Shown one piece after another: positions 43,245 to 51,803 of a DNA stretch of 64,000 nucleotides. Source of the DNA: Agromyces mariniharenae (GTDB taxonomy: Bacteria > Actinomycetota > Actinomycetes > Actinomycetales > Microbacteriaceae); NCBI RefSeq assembly GCF_008122505.1, contig NZ_VSSB01000001.1, positions 976,891-1,040,890 of the forward strand, in the 5' to 3' direction. Position 1 is the stretch's first letter; every line of letters begins with the position of its first letter. The position numbers and the translations under genes are program-made. A model generated the notes under the pieces. It saw only the letters and a list, made by a program, of their open reading frames with translations. It did not search any database and was not told the origin of the DNA.

Positions 43245-44612
43245 ATGAACACTGACAGCGCCACCGGACGGGTTCCCGAGGGCCCGACCGGCCGGCAGAT
43301 CATCACGTTCGCCCCGGTGGACGACGCGACCGCGACCCGTGAGCTGCGCGACGTCGCGGGCTTCGACATCGGGACGCCGCGGGGGCTCGACGACCCCGCC
43401 GCGGTGGCGACGAACGACGTCTACCTCGACAAGCTCGGCATCGCCATCGTCGACTCCGCGCCCGAGCAGCTCGGCGCGCTCTCGCGCGCGTTGGGCGACT
43501 CGGCCAGCCCGATCATCGCCGTCGAGCCCGAGGTCTACGTGTACCCGTTCGACACGATCGACGCCATGGACGCGCCACCCACCCCGATGGCGGACGACGC
43601 GGACACCGATTCCGACGACGACGAGGTCGACGCTGCGGAGACCTACGTGGACACCGACACGTACGCGTGGGGCCTCAAGGCGGTGCGCGCCGTGCCGCCG
43701 ATCCTCGCCACGGCGCCCTGGGCGGGCGCCGGCATCCGGATCGCGGTGCTCGACACGGGCATCGACCTGGGCCACCCCGACTTCGCAGGGCGCGTGCTCG
43801 CGAGCCAGTCCTTCATTCCGGGCGCCGCGGTGCAGGACGGCCACTCGCACGGCACGCACTGCGCGGGAACGGCCGCGGGGCCGAAGAGCCCTCCGGGCAC
43901 GCAGCGCCGCTACGGCGTCGCGCACGGCTCGCGTCTGCTCATCGGCAAGGTGCTGAGCGACCAGGGCAGCGGCACGAGCGGCCAGATCCTGGCGGGCATC
44001 CAGTGGGCCGTCGAGCAGGGCGCGCACGTCATCTCGATGTCGCTGGGCTCGCGCGTCGCCGTCGGCCAGACGTACTACACGTACTACGAGCAGGCGGCGA
44101 CCGCCGCGCTGAACGCCGGGGCGCTGATCGTCGCCGCCGCGGGCAACGACGGGTGGAGCCCCGTGGGCGCACCCGCCAACAGCCCGTCGGTGCTCGCGGT
44201 CGCAGCCCTCGACCAGGCGCTGCAGCGTGCGCCGTTCTCGTGCGTCGCCCTCAACGGCAACGGCGGCGAGATCGACATCGCGGCGCCGGGCGTGGCGACG
44301 TACTCGTCCATCCCGGTCGCCAAGGGCTCGTACGGGTTCAAGAGCGGCACGAGCATGGCCACGCCGCACGTCGCGGGTGTCGCCGCGACGCTGGCTCGCA
44401 AGACCGGCCTGCGCAGCCGGGCGCTCTGGCAGGAGCTCGTGCGCACGGCCGTGCCGCTCCCCCAGTCCGCCCAGGAGGTGGGCGCGGGGCTCGCGGTCGT
44501 CCCGACGCGGCGCCGTCCGGTCTGGGACTACCAGCCGATGCCGTGGCGACCCGGCCCGATCATCGACCCCGGCCCGCTCGAGCCGCGACCGCTCCCCTCG
44601 GCGCGACGATGA
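43245..44612 (+). CDS. Subtilisin-like serine peptidase (S8), no signal peptide
   Basis: 455 residues. Triad intact: D170 (VLDTGID), H202 (HSHGTHCAG), S370 (SGTSMATPH), with oxyanion N301 (AAAGND). Residues 1-135 are an unusual N-terminal part: a prodomain-like alpha/beta stretch (RQIITFAPVDDATATRELRD) ending in a very acidic linker (DDADTDSDDDEVDAAE). The last 35 residues are Pro/Arg-rich. No signal peptide or membrane anchor, so export, if any, is non-classical. ATG 43245 has GAAGGA upstream. Overlaps the next small gene by ATGA. Confidence 0.92.
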   Translation: MNTDSATGRVPEGPTGRQIITFAPVDDATATRELRDVAGFDIGTPRGLDDPAAVATNDVYLDKLGIAIVDSAPEQLGALSRALGDSASPIIAVEPEVYVYPFDTIDAMDAPPTPMADDADTDSDDDEVDAAETYVDTDTYAWGLKAVRAVPPILATAPWAGAGIRIAVLDTGIDLGHPDFAGRVLASQSFIPGAAVQDGHSHGTHCAGTAAGPKSPPGTQRRYGVAHGSRLLIGKVLSDQGSGTSGQILAGIQWAVEQGAHVISMSLGSRVAVGQTYYTYYEQAATAALNAGALIVAAAGNDGWSPVGAPANSPSVLAVAALDQALQRAPFSCVALNGNGGEIDIAAPGVATYSSIPVAKGSYGFKSGTSMATPHVAGVAATLARKTGLRSRALWQELVRTAVPLPQSAQEVGAGLAVVPTRRRPVWDYQPMPWRPGPIIDPGPLEPRPLPSARR

Positions 44613-44851
44613 CCGGATCGGATGCCGCGGGCGACCGGGTGCACGTGACCGTGCAGGGTCGGGGGGTCGACGACGTGCTCCCCGACCTGCTCGACGCGGG
44701 ACTCGAAGTCGACGAGGCGCTCGGCGGGCTCGGCATCGTGACCGGGCGCGCGGCGCCCGACGCGGTCGAGCGGCTCCGCGGCATCCCCGGGGTCACGGTC
44801 GAGCCCGAGAGCGGCGTGCAGCTGCCGCCGCCGGATGCCCCGGTGCAGTAG
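44609..44851 (+). CDS. Small protein resembling a subtilisin propeptide/I9 inhibitor
   Basis: 80 residues. Pattern: beta strand (VHVTVQGRG), helix (VDDVLPDLLDAG), strand pair (EVDEALGGLGIVTGR), helix (PDAVERLRGIPG), strand and tail (VTVEPESGVQLPPPDAPVQ). This order is that of I9/subtilisin propeptides, where the C-terminal tail lies in the protease active site. The start ATG overlaps the protease stop (ATGA), so the two are made together. A separate chaperone or inhibitor of the protease is the likely role; this is inference. Confidence 0.6.
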   Translation: MTGSDAAGDRVHVTVQGRGVDDVLPDLLDAGLEVDEALGGLGIVTGRAAPDAVERLRGIPGVTVEPESGVQLPPPDAPVQ

Positions 44852-44860
44852 CAACGGCGA

Positions 44861-44893
44861 GCGGATGCCGCGGCGCGACGTCGCGGCATCCGC
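44861..44893 (+). terminator. Hairpin after protease operon
   Basis: 12-bp stem GCGGATGCCGCG/CGCGGCATCCGC, loop of 9. Lies 10 nt past the stop of the small gene. No T tract. Confidence 0.6.
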
Positions 44894-44982
44894 CATCGGG
44901 AGCCGGGCCCAGCTGACGGGCCCGGCTCCTCGCCTCGTGTGCGGAGACGCAATGCACGGGAACAGTTGACCGCGGTCATTGG

Positions 44983-45025
44983 TTGACAGAAAGCAACGAT
45001 TTCTTTATAGTTGACATCTATCAAC
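44983..45025 (+). promoter_or_regulatory. Promoter and MarR-type operator of the MFS-marR operon
   Basis: -35 TTGACA (44983-44988), 17-nt spacer, -10 TATAGT (45006-45011). The inverted repeat GTTGA-CATCTA-TCAAC (45010-45025) overlaps the -10 and the start of transcription, the normal place of a MarR repressor site. Confidence 0.8.
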
Positions 45026-45046
45026 ATTCTTGGAGCAGAACCAGAC

Positions 45047-46768
45047 GTGACCGCAACCACCGAAACCCCCTCGCTCGAGGCCGAGCGCTCGCACCGTGAG
45101 GTGCTGACCGCGCTGTCGGGCCTCATCATGGGCATGTTCGTCGCCGTGCTCTCGGGCACGGTCGTCTCGACGTCGATGCCGATCATCATCGCCGACCTCG
45201 GCGGCGACCAGTCCGCCTACACCTGGGTCATCACCGCGAGCCTGCTCGCGACCGCCGTGTCCACCCCGATCTGGGGCAAGCTCGCGGACCTCCTCGACCG
45301 CAAGGTGCTGCTGCAGCTCGCACTCGGCCTGTTCGTGGTCGGCACCGCGATCGCCGGCTTCGCGCAGGACACGGGCATGCTCATCGGCGTGCGCGTCATC
45401 CAGGGCATCGGCGCCGGCGGCCTCATGTCGCTCGTCATGATCGCCGTGGCGCTCATCATCTCCCCCCGCGAGCGCGGCAAGTACATGGGCATCGTCGGCG
45501 GCGTCATGGCGATGGCCACCATCGGCGGCCCGCTGCTCGGCGGCGTCGTCACCGACGCGTTCGGCTGGCGCGCCAACTTCTTCCTCGGCATCCCCTTCGC
45601 GATCGTCGCGATCATCCTGATCCAGCGCACGCTGCACCTGCCGAAGAGCACCCGCACGAAGGTCAAGATCGACTACGTGGGCGCCGTGCTGCTCGCCGTG
45701 GGCGTCTCGCTCCTGCTCATCTGGGTCTCGATGGGCGGCAACCAGTTCGAGTGGAACTCCATGACGAGCTTCGTCATGATCGGCATCTCCGCCGCCGCCA
45801 TCATCGGCTTCGTCATCACGGAGTTCCTCGTCGAGGAGCCCATCGTTCCGATGAGCCTGTTCCGGAACCGCACGTTCACGCTCGCCGTGATCGCCTCCAT
45901 CTCGGTCGGCGTCGCGATGTTCGCGACCAGCGTGTTCCTCGCGCAGTACTTCCAGCTCGCCCGGGGTGCGACCCCGACGGAGTCCGGCCTCATGACCATC
46001 CCGATGGTCGTCGGCCAGATGGGCGCCTCGATCGGCATCGGCGCGCTCGTGAGCCGGTTCGGCAAGTGGAAGGGCTGGATGCTGCTCGGCTCCGCGCTCA
46101 TCGTCGCGGGCGTCAGCCTGATGTCGACGCTCCGCTACGACACCGACTTCCTCTGGGTCTCGGTCTACATGGTCGTGCTCGGCGCCGGCCTCGGCATGGT
46201 GATGCAGAACCTCACGCTCGTCGTGCAGAACGACACCCCGGTGTCGCAGCTCGGCGCGGCCAGCTCGAACGTGAACTTCTTCCGCTCGATCGCCGGCACC
46301 ATCGGCGTGACGATCATGGGCTCGGTGCTGGCCACCCAGGTGACCTCGCACGTGAAGGACGGCCTCGCGTCGTTCACGCCGACCTCGCCCGAGGAGGTCT
46401 CGGCCCTGCAGGGCCTCGCCGGCGGCGGCGTGCCGCACGTCTCCGAGCTGCCCGACGCGATCCGCGTGATCGTCGAGAGCGCCTACGGCCACGGCATCGC
46501 CGACGTGTTCATCATCGCGATCCCGCTCGCGGTGCTGAGCCTCATCGCGATCGCCTTCCTCCCCAACAAGGCGCTCTCGCGGCAGACCCACGCCGAGAAG
46601 CTCGAGGAGGAGGCCGAGCAGGTCGCCATCGACCTCGCCGAGGCCGAGATCGCCGCCCCGGTGTCGTCGTCGGTCGGGCTCGTCGAGGGTACCGACGGCG
46701 AGGCGTCGGACGAGCGCGAGCCGGTCGACCGCGAGCGCGGCCGCGCCGCGTCGGGGAGCGCTCGATAG
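45047..46768 (+). CDS. EmrB/QacA-type MFS drug exporter (DHA2)
   Basis: 573 residues, 14 membrane segments. DHA2 features: GTVVSTSMPIIIADLGG in TM1, WGKLADLLDRKVLL motif A, RVIQGIGAGGLMSL, and GGPLLGGVVTDAFGWRANFF motif C. C-terminal 70 residues are an acidic cytoplasmic tail. GTG 45047 has TGGAG upstream; a TTG at 45011 would lie inside the -10/operator and is rejected. Followed 1 nt later by a MarR regulator, so a substrate-induced efflux system. Confidence 0.9.
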   Translation: MTATTETPSLEAERSHREVLTALSGLIMGMFVAVLSGTVVSTSMPIIIADLGGDQSAYTWVITASLLATAVSTPIWGKLADLLDRKVLLQLALGLFVVGTAIAGFAQDTGMLIGVRVIQGIGAGGLMSLVMIAVALIISPRERGKYMGIVGGVMAMATIGGPLLGGVVTDAFGWRANFFLGIPFAIVAIILIQRTLHLPKSTRTKVKIDYVGAVLLAVGVSLLLIWVSMGGNQFEWNSMTSFVMIGISAAAIIGFVITEFLVEEPIVPMSLFRNRTFTLAVIASISVGVAMFATSVFLAQYFQLARGATPTESGLMTIPMVVGQMGASIGIGALVSRFGKWKGWMLLGSALIVAGVSLMSTLRYDTDFLWVSVYMVVLGAGLGMVMQNLTLVVQNDTPVSQLGAASSNVNFFRSIAGTIGVTIMGSVLATQVTSHVKDGLASFTPTSPEEVSALQGLAGGGVPHVSELPDAIRVIVESAYGHGIADVFIIAIPLAVLSLIAIAFLPNKALSRQTHAEKLEEEAEQVAIDLAEAEIAAPVSSSVGLVEGTDGEASDEREPVDRERGRAASGSAR

Positions 46769-46769
46769 C

Positions 46770-47219
46770 ATGATCACCATGACCGCCGAGCCCGCCGTCG
46801 ACGAGGCCATCGCGCGCGTCGAGGAGCAGCTCGGCGTCGTGTTCAACCGGGCCCGGCTCGTGTGGAAGCAGGCGGCGGAGCAGATCCACCCCGACCTGCA
46901 GCCCGCCGGCTACAAGGTGCTCTCGACGATCACCCGGCTCGGGTCGACCACCGCGCACGTGCTCGCGACCGAGCTCGACATGGACAAGAGCGTCGTGAGC
47001 CGGCAGGTGCGGGTGCTCGAGGACGTGGGGCTCGTCGAGAGCCTGCCCGACGAGCGCGACGGTCGCATCCGGGTGCTCCGGCCGACGGCGACCGCGGTCG
47101 AGCGCATCTCGGCGGTGCGGGCGAGCAACCAGGCCCGCGTCCGCGCGGCGCTCGAGAACCGCTCCGTCGAGGAGCTGGGCACCTTCGCCGAGATGCTGCG
47201 GGTGCTCGCCGAGGCCTAG
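46770..47219 (+). CDS. MarR-family regulator of the drug exporter
   Basis: 149 residues. Winged helix: LGSTTAHVLATELDMDKSVVSRQVRVLEDVGLVESLPDERDGR with the beta-wing Asp-Glu-Arg-Asp-Gly-Arg. The ATG at 46770 follows the exporter stop by 1 nt; the ATG at 46779 lies 7 nt after TAGCAT (46766-46771) and could be a leaderless start, giving the regulator its own promoter. Probable repressor at 45010-45025. Confidence 0.9.
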   Translation: MITMTAEPAVDEAIARVEEQLGVVFNRARLVWKQAAEQIHPDLQPAGYKVLSTITRLGSTTAHVLATELDMDKSVVSRQVRVLEDVGLVESLPDERDGRIRVLRPTATAVERISAVRASNQARVRAALENRSVEELGTFAEMLRVLAEA

Positions 47220-47232
47220 TCGTCCCCGACTC

Positions 47233-47269
47233 GCGAAGGGCCGGTCCCCCATCGGGACCGGTCCTTCGC
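47233..47269 (+). terminator. Terminator after MarR gene
   Basis: 16-bp stem GCGAAGGGCCGGTCCC/GGGACCGGTCCTTCGC (one G-T pair), loop CCATC. 14 nt past the stop. Confidence 0.7.
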
Positions 47270-47306
47270 CGTGCCCGGCGTCGGTGGCCGGTGCGAGACT
47301 CGCGAC

Positions 47307-47702
47307 ATGGAAGTCATCCACGTGAATCCACCGACGCTGCACACGAGCCCGGCGTTCAGCCAGGGCGTGCTGGTGCGCGGCGACCACGACCTCCTCCAGG
47401 TCGGCGGCCAGAACGGCACGGATGCCTCGGGCGCGATCGTTCCCGGCGGCATCGGGCCGCAGACCGAGCAGGCGATGCGCAACGTGCTCGCCGTGCTCGA
47501 GGCCGTCGGCGCCGACCAGGCCAACGTCATCCGCATGTCGATCCTCCTCGTCGAGGGCCAGTCGTTCGAGGAGGGGTTCGCCGCCGCGATGCCCGTCTGG
47601 GGGCCGCACGTCACCGCGATCACGGGCGCGCACGTCGCCGGCCTCGGGCGCGCAGACGCGCTGGTCGAGATCGAGGCGACGGCCGCGATCCCCCGCGGTT
47701 AA
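47307..47702 (+). CDS. RidA/YjgF-family protein
   Basis: 131 residues, complete RidA fold: FSQGVLVRGDHDLLQVGGQNG, EQAMRNVLAVLEAVGADQANVIRMSILLV and the C-terminal ALVEIEATAAI. Most RidA proteins hydrolyse reactive enamines/imines from PLP enzymes; the classic active-site Arg context (PARS) is here GLGRADAL, so activity is uncertain and it may belong to a non-archetypal Rid subfamily. GAGACT lies 6 nt before ATG 47307, a weak leaderless signal. Convergent with the sensor kinase gene, which ends 4 nt into it. Confidence 0.85.
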   Translation: MEVIHVNPPTLHTSPAFSQGVLVRGDHDLLQVGGQNGTDASGAIVPGGIGPQTEQAMRNVLAVLEAVGADQANVIRMSILLVEGQSFEEGFAAAMPVWGPHVTAITGAHVAGLGRADALVEIEATAAIPRG

Positions 47703-49276
47703 CGCGCGCGCTCGACCGACGGCGACGACGCCGAGGCGTGCGCCGAGCCGCGCTCGGTCGTCGCCGGCAGCCGAACCGTGAAGCGCGTCGCGCCCGGCTC
47801 GCTCTCCACCGAGACCTCGCCCTGGTGCGCCTCGACGACGGCGCGCACGATCGCGAGCCCGAGGCCCGTGCTGCCCGCACGACGCGAGCGAGACGAGTCG
47901 CCACGCGCGAAGCGCTCGAACAGCGTTTCGGCGAGCTGGGGCGGGATGCCGGGTCCGTCGTCCTCGACCGTCAGTACGACCTCGTCGCCCTCTCGCTCCA
48001 GCGCGGCCACGACGCTCGTGCCCTCGGGCGTGTGCACGCGCGCGTTGGCGAGCAGGTTCATCACGACCTGGCGCAGGCGGGGCTCGTCGCCGACGACGGT
48101 GGTCGGGGCATCCGGCAGCCGCACCTCCCAGTCGTGGTCGGGCCCGGCCGCCTGGGCGTCGCCGAGCGCCTCGACGACGACGCGACCGAGGTCGACGGGA
48201 ACTGACGCGAGCTCGCGGCCCTCGTCGAGGCGTGCCAGCAGGAGCAGGTCCTCGACGAGCTCGGTCATGCGCACGGACTCCGACTCGATGCGCCCGATCG
48301 CGTGCACCACGTCGGGCGGCAACTCGCCGCCATGGAGGCGCGTGAGCTCGGCGTAGCCGCGGATCGACGCGAGCGGGGTGCGCAGCTCGTGGCTCGCGTC
48401 GGCGACGAACCGGCGCACCTTCTGCTCGCTCTGCTCGCGCGCCGTGAGCGCGGAGGCCACGTGGCCGAGCATGCGGTTGAACGCGGTGCCGAGGCGTCCG
48501 ACCTCGGTGCCGTCGTCGTCGACCGGGACCCGCTCGGCGAGCGCGACGTCGCCGCGGTCGAGCGGCAGCTCCGAGACGCGCTGCGCCGTCGCGGTCACCT
48601 CGGAGAGCGGGCTGAGCGCGCGGCGCACGACGACGGAGCCGATCGCGAGCGCGAGCACGAGGCCGCCCGCGGCGACGATCGCGACCGTGATCGCGAGCTG
48701 CGTGGTCTGCGCGTTCACGTCGGTCAACGGGAGCGCGAGGACGCTGCGCACCTCCGGCTGCGTCTGGACGGCGAGGGCTCGGTAGTCGCCGAGGTCGCCG
48801 GCGGTGACCGTGTGCGGGTCGCCGTCGGGCGGCACGGCCGCGAGGGCGGAGGTCGCCTGGGTGCCGGCATCGATGAGCTCGCCGCTCTCCGAGATGTACA
48901 CGCCCGCAACGCTCTCGCCCGCCACGAGCACCCCCAGCGTGCCCACCGGCTGCCCCGGGACACGGAGGAACTCGAGCACCGTCGAACGCGGGTCCGTCGG
49001 GAATCCCGGGGGTGCGGCATCCGTGGCCCGCGACGCGGTCTCCCGCAGGCTCGCGTCGAGGCGTCCCACCGACGTGGTGTGGAACACGGCGACGCTGATG
49101 ACTCCGATGACCGCGCTCACGGCGATGAGCAGCACCGCGACGATGGCGAGGAGCCGCCGGTGCAGGGTCCACGGCCGCCGGCGGCGGCGCGCGGCATCCG
49201 TCGTCGTGCCCGTCTCGTCGGCCTGAGCCTCCGCACGCGACACGGCGGCGTAGCCGGGGTCGCCCGGGTGGGTCAT
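47699..49276 (-). CDS. Sensor histidine kinase
   Basis: 525 residues. TM1 42-65, extracytoplasmic sensor of about 127 residues, TM2 193-216, HAMP 217-275, HisKA with phosphorylated H296 in ADASHELRTPLASIRGY, HATPase with N box NLLANARVHT, G1 DDGPGIPP and G2 STGLGLAIV. Partner of the response regulator, whose stop it overlaps by ATGA. Signal unknown. Divergent from an ABC permease/ATPase pair, which is the probable target. Confidence 0.93.
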   Translation of the reverse strand: MTHPGDPGYAAVSRAEAQADETGTTTDAARRRRRPWTLHRRLLAIVAVLLIAVSAVIGVISVAVFHTTSVGRLDASLRETASRATDAAPPGFPTDPRSTVLEFLRVPGQPVGTLGVLVAGESVAGVYISESGELIDAGTQATSALAAVPPDGDPHTVTAGDLGDYRALAVQTQPEVRSVLALPLTDVNAQTTQLAITVAIVAAGGLVLALAIGSVVVRRALSPLSEVTATAQRVSELPLDRGDVALAERVPVDDDGTEVGRLGTAFNRMLGHVASALTAREQSEQKVRRFVADASHELRTPLASIRGYAELTRLHGGELPPDVVHAIGRIESESVRMTELVEDLLLLARLDEGRELASVPVDLGRVVVEALGDAQAAGPDHDWEVRLPDAPTTVVGDEPRLRQVVMNLLANARVHTPEGTSVVAALEREGDEVVLTVEDDGPGIPPQLAETLFERFARGDSSRSRRAGSTGLGLAIVRAVVEAHQGEVSVESEPGATRFTVRLPATTERGSAHASASSPSVERAR

Positions 49277-50013
49277 CCCGCCGCCTTCAGCATGTAGCCG
49301 GCGCCGCGCACGGTGTGGATCATGGGCTCGCGGCCCGCGTCGATCTTCTTGCGCAGGTAGGAGATGTAGAGCTCGACGACCGATTCCTTGCCGCCGAAGT
49401 CGTAGCTCCAGACGCGGTCGAGGATCTGCGCCTTCGAGAGCACGCGGCGCGGATTGCGCATGAGGAAGCGGAGCAGCTCGAACTCGGTGGCGGTGAGCTC
49501 GATGGGCGTGCCGCCGCGGGCGACCTCGTAGGAGTCCTCGTCGAGCGTGAGGTCGCCGACGACGAGCACCGGGTCCTTCGCCTGCGCGAGCGTCAGCGTC
49601 GAGCGGCGGATGAGCCCGCGCAGCCGGGCGACGACCTCCTCGAGGCTGAACGGCTTGGTGACGTAGTCGTCGCCGCCCGCCGTGAGGCCGGCGATGCGGT
49701 CGTCGAGCGAGTCCTTGGCGGTGAGGAAGAGCACGGGCGTCTCGGTGCCGTCGGAGCGCACGCGCTGCAGCACCTCGAGGCCGTCGATGTCGGGGAGCAT
49801 GATGTCGAGCACGATCGCGTCGGGCCGGAACTCGCGCGCGACCTTCACCGCGCTGAAGCCGTCGGCGGCCGTGCGCACGTCCCAGCCCTCGTAGCGCAGG
49901 GCCATCTTCAGCAGCTCGGTCAGCGAGTGCTCGTCGTCCACGACGAGGACGCGCACCATGGAGCCGTCGCCCTTCGTGATCTGCGGGGCGCGGTGGGTCG
50001 TGGGGGTGCTCAT
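49273..50013 (-). CDS. OmpR-family response regulator
   Basis: 246 residues. Receiver with acidic pair D26-D27, phospho-acceptor D70 (VLDIMLPDIDG), VTKPF lysine; OmpR winged helix from about 150 (ELTATEFELLRFLMRNPRRVLSKAQIL, HTVRGAGYML). ATG 50013 follows GATACT by 6 nt, a leaderless start; an ATG 18 codons further in (SMVRVLVV) begins the receiver proper. Operon with the kinase. Confidence 0.94.
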   Translation of the reverse strand: MSTPTTHRAPQITKGDGSMVRVLVVDDEHSLTELLKMALRYEGWDVRTAADGFSAVKVAREFRPDAIVLDIMLPDIDGLEVLQRVRSDGTETPVLFLTAKDSLDDRIAGLTAGGDDYVTKPFSLEEVVARLRGLIRRSTLTLAQAKDPVLVVGDLTLDEDSYEVARGGTPIELTATEFELLRFLMRNPRRVLSKAQILDRVWSYDFGGKESVVELYISYLRKKIDAGREPMIHTVRGAGYMLKAAG

Positions 50014-50062
50014 GACTCCAGTATCCGCGCCGGCCTATGCGTTCCCTATGAGGTGCATGTGC

Positions 50063-50078
50063 GGATGCCGCGGCATCC
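50063..50078. repeat. GGATGCCGCGGCATCC palindrome
   Basis: Perfect 16-nt palindrome in the divergent region between the response regulator and the ABC permease gene. Same 16-mer as in three coding regions of this window. Confidence 0.8.
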
Positions 50079-50194
50079 CTCGGGGGTGACCCATAGCGAC
50101 CCCAGTGGCACGTCATAGCCCGACCAAAGCCTCCGTCCATAACGTCGCGATCGGCGCCCCGTCCGGTGCGCATCCCACGACCCCGAGGATCCCC

Positions 50195-51694
50195 ATGTTC
50201 TTCACCTACCTCCGACGCGAACTCGCGGGGCGCCGCAGGCAGACCGCGATCATCGCCATCGGGATGGCGCTCGCGATCGCCCTCGTCATGATCGTGAACG
50301 CCGTCTCGACGGGCGTGAAAGACGCCCAGGCCGCGGTGCTCGAGTCCGTCTACGGCGTCGGCACCGACCTCACCGTCTCGCAGGAGCCCACCCCGCCCGC
50401 CGAGGGCGAGGCCGGGCAGGGCCCCGGCCGGTTCGAGTTCGGCGCCGACGACGGCACGACCGAGGGCGACTCCACCGAGCTCAGCCAGTCGCGGCTCACG
50501 GCGGGCTTCGGCTCGACGACCTTCGACGCCTCGGCGCTCGACACGGTGACCGACGTCGACGGCGTCGCCGCGGCATCCGCTGCGCTGTCGCTGACCAACA
50601 TGACCTTCTCGGGCGAACTGCCGCCGCGCATGCAGGCGTCGGGCCCGTCGACCGACGGCTCAGCACCCACCGAGGACCAGACGCAGCAGGCGCCGACCGG
50701 CGGCTTCGACGGCGCGGGCGGCAGCGCCTTCGACGTCGACAGCTTCACCGTGCTCGGGCTCGACCCATCGGCCGCCGCCGTCGGACCGCTCTCGGCGGTG
50801 GAGCTCGCCGACGGGCGCGGACTCGAGGCATCCGACTCGGGCCAGGCCGTGGCCGTGCTCGACGCGAACTACGCCACGAGCGCCGAGCTCGCGGTCGGCG
50901 ACACCATCGACGTCGGCGGGACCGCCTTCGAGATCGTCGGCACGGTGACCTCGACGTCGGCGGATGCCGCGACGGCCTCGAACGTGTACATCCCGCTCGA
51001 CCTGGCGCAGGAGCTCTCGGGGCTCGCCGACCAGGTCAGCGACATCTACGTGCAGGCCGAGTCGGCCGATCGGATCGCGGCCGTGCAGGCCGACCTCGAG
51101 GAGGCATTGCCGGATGCCACGGTGTCGACGCAGTCCGACCTCGCCGCGTCGGTCTCGGGGTCGCTCTCGACGGCGTCGAGCCTCATCGCGAACCTCGGAC
51201 TGTGGCTGTCGATCGCGGTGCTCGCGGCGGCGTTCCTCATCGCGATCCTGTTCACCATCCAGGGCGTCACGCGCCGCACCCGCGAGTTCGGCACGCTGAA
51301 GGCGATCGGCTGGTCGAACCGGCGCATCACCGGCCAAGTCGCGGGCGAGTCGCTCGTGCAGGGCCTCATCGGCGGCGCCGCGGGCCTCGCGCTCGGGCTC
51401 GTCGGCATCTGGATCGTCAACCTCGTCTCGCCCACGCTCGCGGGCAGCACCGGATCGACCCTGCCCGACGGCGTCGCCGCGGGCGGACCCGGAGGTGCCG
51501 GCGGCGGTCCGTTCGGCGCCATCGCGCAGGAGGCGTCGAGCTCGGCCGAGGTGGTGCTCAACGCGCCGGTCACGGTCAGCGTGATCGCCATCGCCATCGG
51601 GCTCGCGGTGCTCGGCGGCCTGCTCGCCGGCGCCATCGGCGGCTGGCGTGCCGCGCGACTCCGCCCTGCCGAGGCGCTGCGGAGCGTCGCATGA
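50195..51694 (+). CDS. FtsX/MacB-type ABC transporter permease
   Basis: 499 residues. TM1 about 16-38 (AIIAIGMALAIALVMIVNAV), a large extracytoplasmic MacB-PCD-like domain of about 300 residues (Thr/Ser/Asp-rich insertion at 60-110), then three TMs with the conserved RRTREFGTLKAIGWSNRRI loop between. ATG 50195 has GAGGAT upstream. Works with the ATPase 109 nt downstream, probably as a mechanotransmission or export complex that acts on the envelope. Divergent from the two-component system. Confidence 0.92.
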   Translation: MFFTYLRRELAGRRRQTAIIAIGMALAIALVMIVNAVSTGVKDAQAAVLESVYGVGTDLTVSQEPTPPAEGEAGQGPGRFEFGADDGTTEGDSTELSQSRLTAGFGSTTFDASALDTVTDVDGVAAASAALSLTNMTFSGELPPRMQASGPSTDGSAPTEDQTQQAPTGGFDGAGGSAFDVDSFTVLGLDPSAAAVGPLSAVELADGRGLEASDSGQAVAVLDANYATSAELAVGDTIDVGGTAFEIVGTVTSTSADAATASNVYIPLDLAQELSGLADQVSDIYVQAESADRIAAVQADLEEALPDATVSTQSDLAASVSGSLSTASSLIANLGLWLSIAVLAAAFLIAILFTIQGVTRRTREFGTLKAIGWSNRRITGQVAGESLVQGLIGGAAGLALGLVGIWIVNLVSPTLAGSTGSTLPDGVAAGGPGGAGGGPFGAIAQEASSSAEVVLNAPVTVSVIAIAIGLAVLGGLLAGAIGGWRAARLRPAEALRSVA

Positions 51695-51803
51695 CGCCCG
51701 CGGCATACGACGCGCCGGCAGCCGGCACGCGCTGCACCGCGGCATCCGAACCGCATCGACCCGCGGCCTCGCGCACGCGACCGAACGACTGAGAAGGACG
51801 ACC

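Noticed and set aside
45011..45046. TTG start for the EmrB-type exporter
   Set aside because: It lies in the -10 box and MarR operator; the GTG at 45047 is compatible with the promoter.
46542..49172. Open frame of 876 codons on the minus strand
   Set aside because: Antisense to MarR and RidA and out of frame with the sensor kinase.
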